A stretch of 64,000 nucleotides of DNA from Tannerella forsythia. GTDB taxonomy: Bacteria > Bacteroidota > Bacteroidia > Bacteroidales > Tannerellaceae. Where the stretch lies: positions 1 through 64,000 of the forward strand of contig NZ_JUET01000101.1 of the NCBI RefSeq assembly GCF_001006485.1, written 5' to 3'. The notes beneath the pieces were generated by a model that saw nothing but the letters and a program-made list of their open reading frames with translations, did not search any database and was not told where the DNA came from. Within the stretch, counting starts at the first letter, position 1. Each line of letters begins with the position of its first letter. The position numbers were made by a program, and so were the translations under genes. This document shows positions 63,845-64,000 of this stretch, one piece after another.

Positions 63845-64000
63845 ATGAGAAAGTTTTATCTATTATCGGTTGTGTTGTGTGTGAGCACGTCGTTCTTCAT
63901 TTCTTGTCAACAGGATATAGAGATATGGGATAGTGCAACGATCGATTATTCGGGACGTTATGTGATTAAAATAATCAACGAGAAGCAAGAGGTTATTCAT
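63845..64000 (+). CDS. Lipoprotein N-terminus, cut by the window end
   Basis: 52 codons visible. Signal MRKFYLLSVVLCVS then FFISC lipobox, followed by QQDIEIWDSATIDYSGRYVIK, the start of the 'lipid-binding' lipoprotein family that follows the previous gene in related loci. Only the start is available, so the family call is tentative. Confidence 0.6.
   Translation, partial: MRKFYLLSVVLCVSTSFFISCQQDIEIWDSATIDYSGRYVIKIINEKQEVIH

Overview
The window looks like chromosomal DNA of a Bacteroidales bacterium, most likely of the Porphyromonadaceae/Tannerellaceae type; the genus is not fixed by the sequence alone. Evidence: two SusC/SusD pairs, an ECF sigma/FecR switch, two Skp genes behind bamA, DUF6089/DUF6242/DUF2027 proteins known from Bacteroidetes, and many start regions carrying the Bacteroidetes -7 box TAnnTTTG (TATCTTTG, TACCTTTG, TATTTTTG), some with TTG 19 bases upstream. 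No rRNA, tRNA or CRISPR array was recognised.

Layout. 1-2236: an IS1-type element sits between an HxlR regulator that has lost its 5' end and a C10 (streptopain) protease whose stop codon lies inside the IS end. 2237-3415: non-coding, with a REP-like repeat. 3455-8413: HAD hydrolase, RelA-type ppGpp synthetase with degenerate HD domain, CCA-adding enzyme, free-Met-sulfoxide reductase. 8476-11830: AT-rich acquired-looking cassette (frameshifted methyltransferase, beta-helix-like fragment, small ORF, radical SAM/SPASM enzyme, Gfo/Idh oxidoreductase). 12090-14599: aroQ-pyk-methyltransferase. 14697-22549: ECF sigma, FecR anti-sigma, STN-type SusC, SusD and an endo/exonuclease/phosphatase-fold enzyme, one nutrient-acquisition locus. 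22767-26376: rbfA, a LolE/FtsX-like permease fused in frame to a ZnuA-like zinc-binding lipoprotein, znuC-like ATPase, YccF. 26384-34783, minus strand: ddpX-like, murI, and the envelope operon DUF6089-uppS-bamA-skp-skp, plus a DUF6242 lipoprotein. 34889-41952: ribD, prmC-recX-comF, groESL, DUF2027-Smr, CYTH. 41953-42922: non-coding repeats. 42977-45439: efp, radC, DUF59, lpxH. 45514-55709, all minus: peptide natural product and peptidase locus. 56161-58055: HhH protein, ychF. 58379-64000: second SusC/SusD system with accessory lipoproteins, cut by the window end.

The most interesting part is 45.5-55.7 kb. A 48-residue precursor with a double-glycine leader (51947-52093, not previously visible as a long ORF) is followed by a hairpin and then a radical SAM/SPASM maturase, a TonB-receptor-like outer-membrane protein, a C39-peptidase ABC exporter and a miniature HlyD-like adaptor. 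Together these encode making, cleaving and exporting a modified peptide. Directly upstream on the same strand lie a caspase/gingipain-fold DUF6345-like peptidase, a chagasin-type cysteine protease inhibitor and a papain-family protease. A 66-bp near-copy of the start of the exporter gene lies right after the papain gene, suggesting that the AT-rich precursor/maturase/receptor cassette was inserted between protease genes and exporter by duplication or recombination.

Limits: calls rest on reading motifs by eye; no database search was possible, and GC statements are visual impressions.
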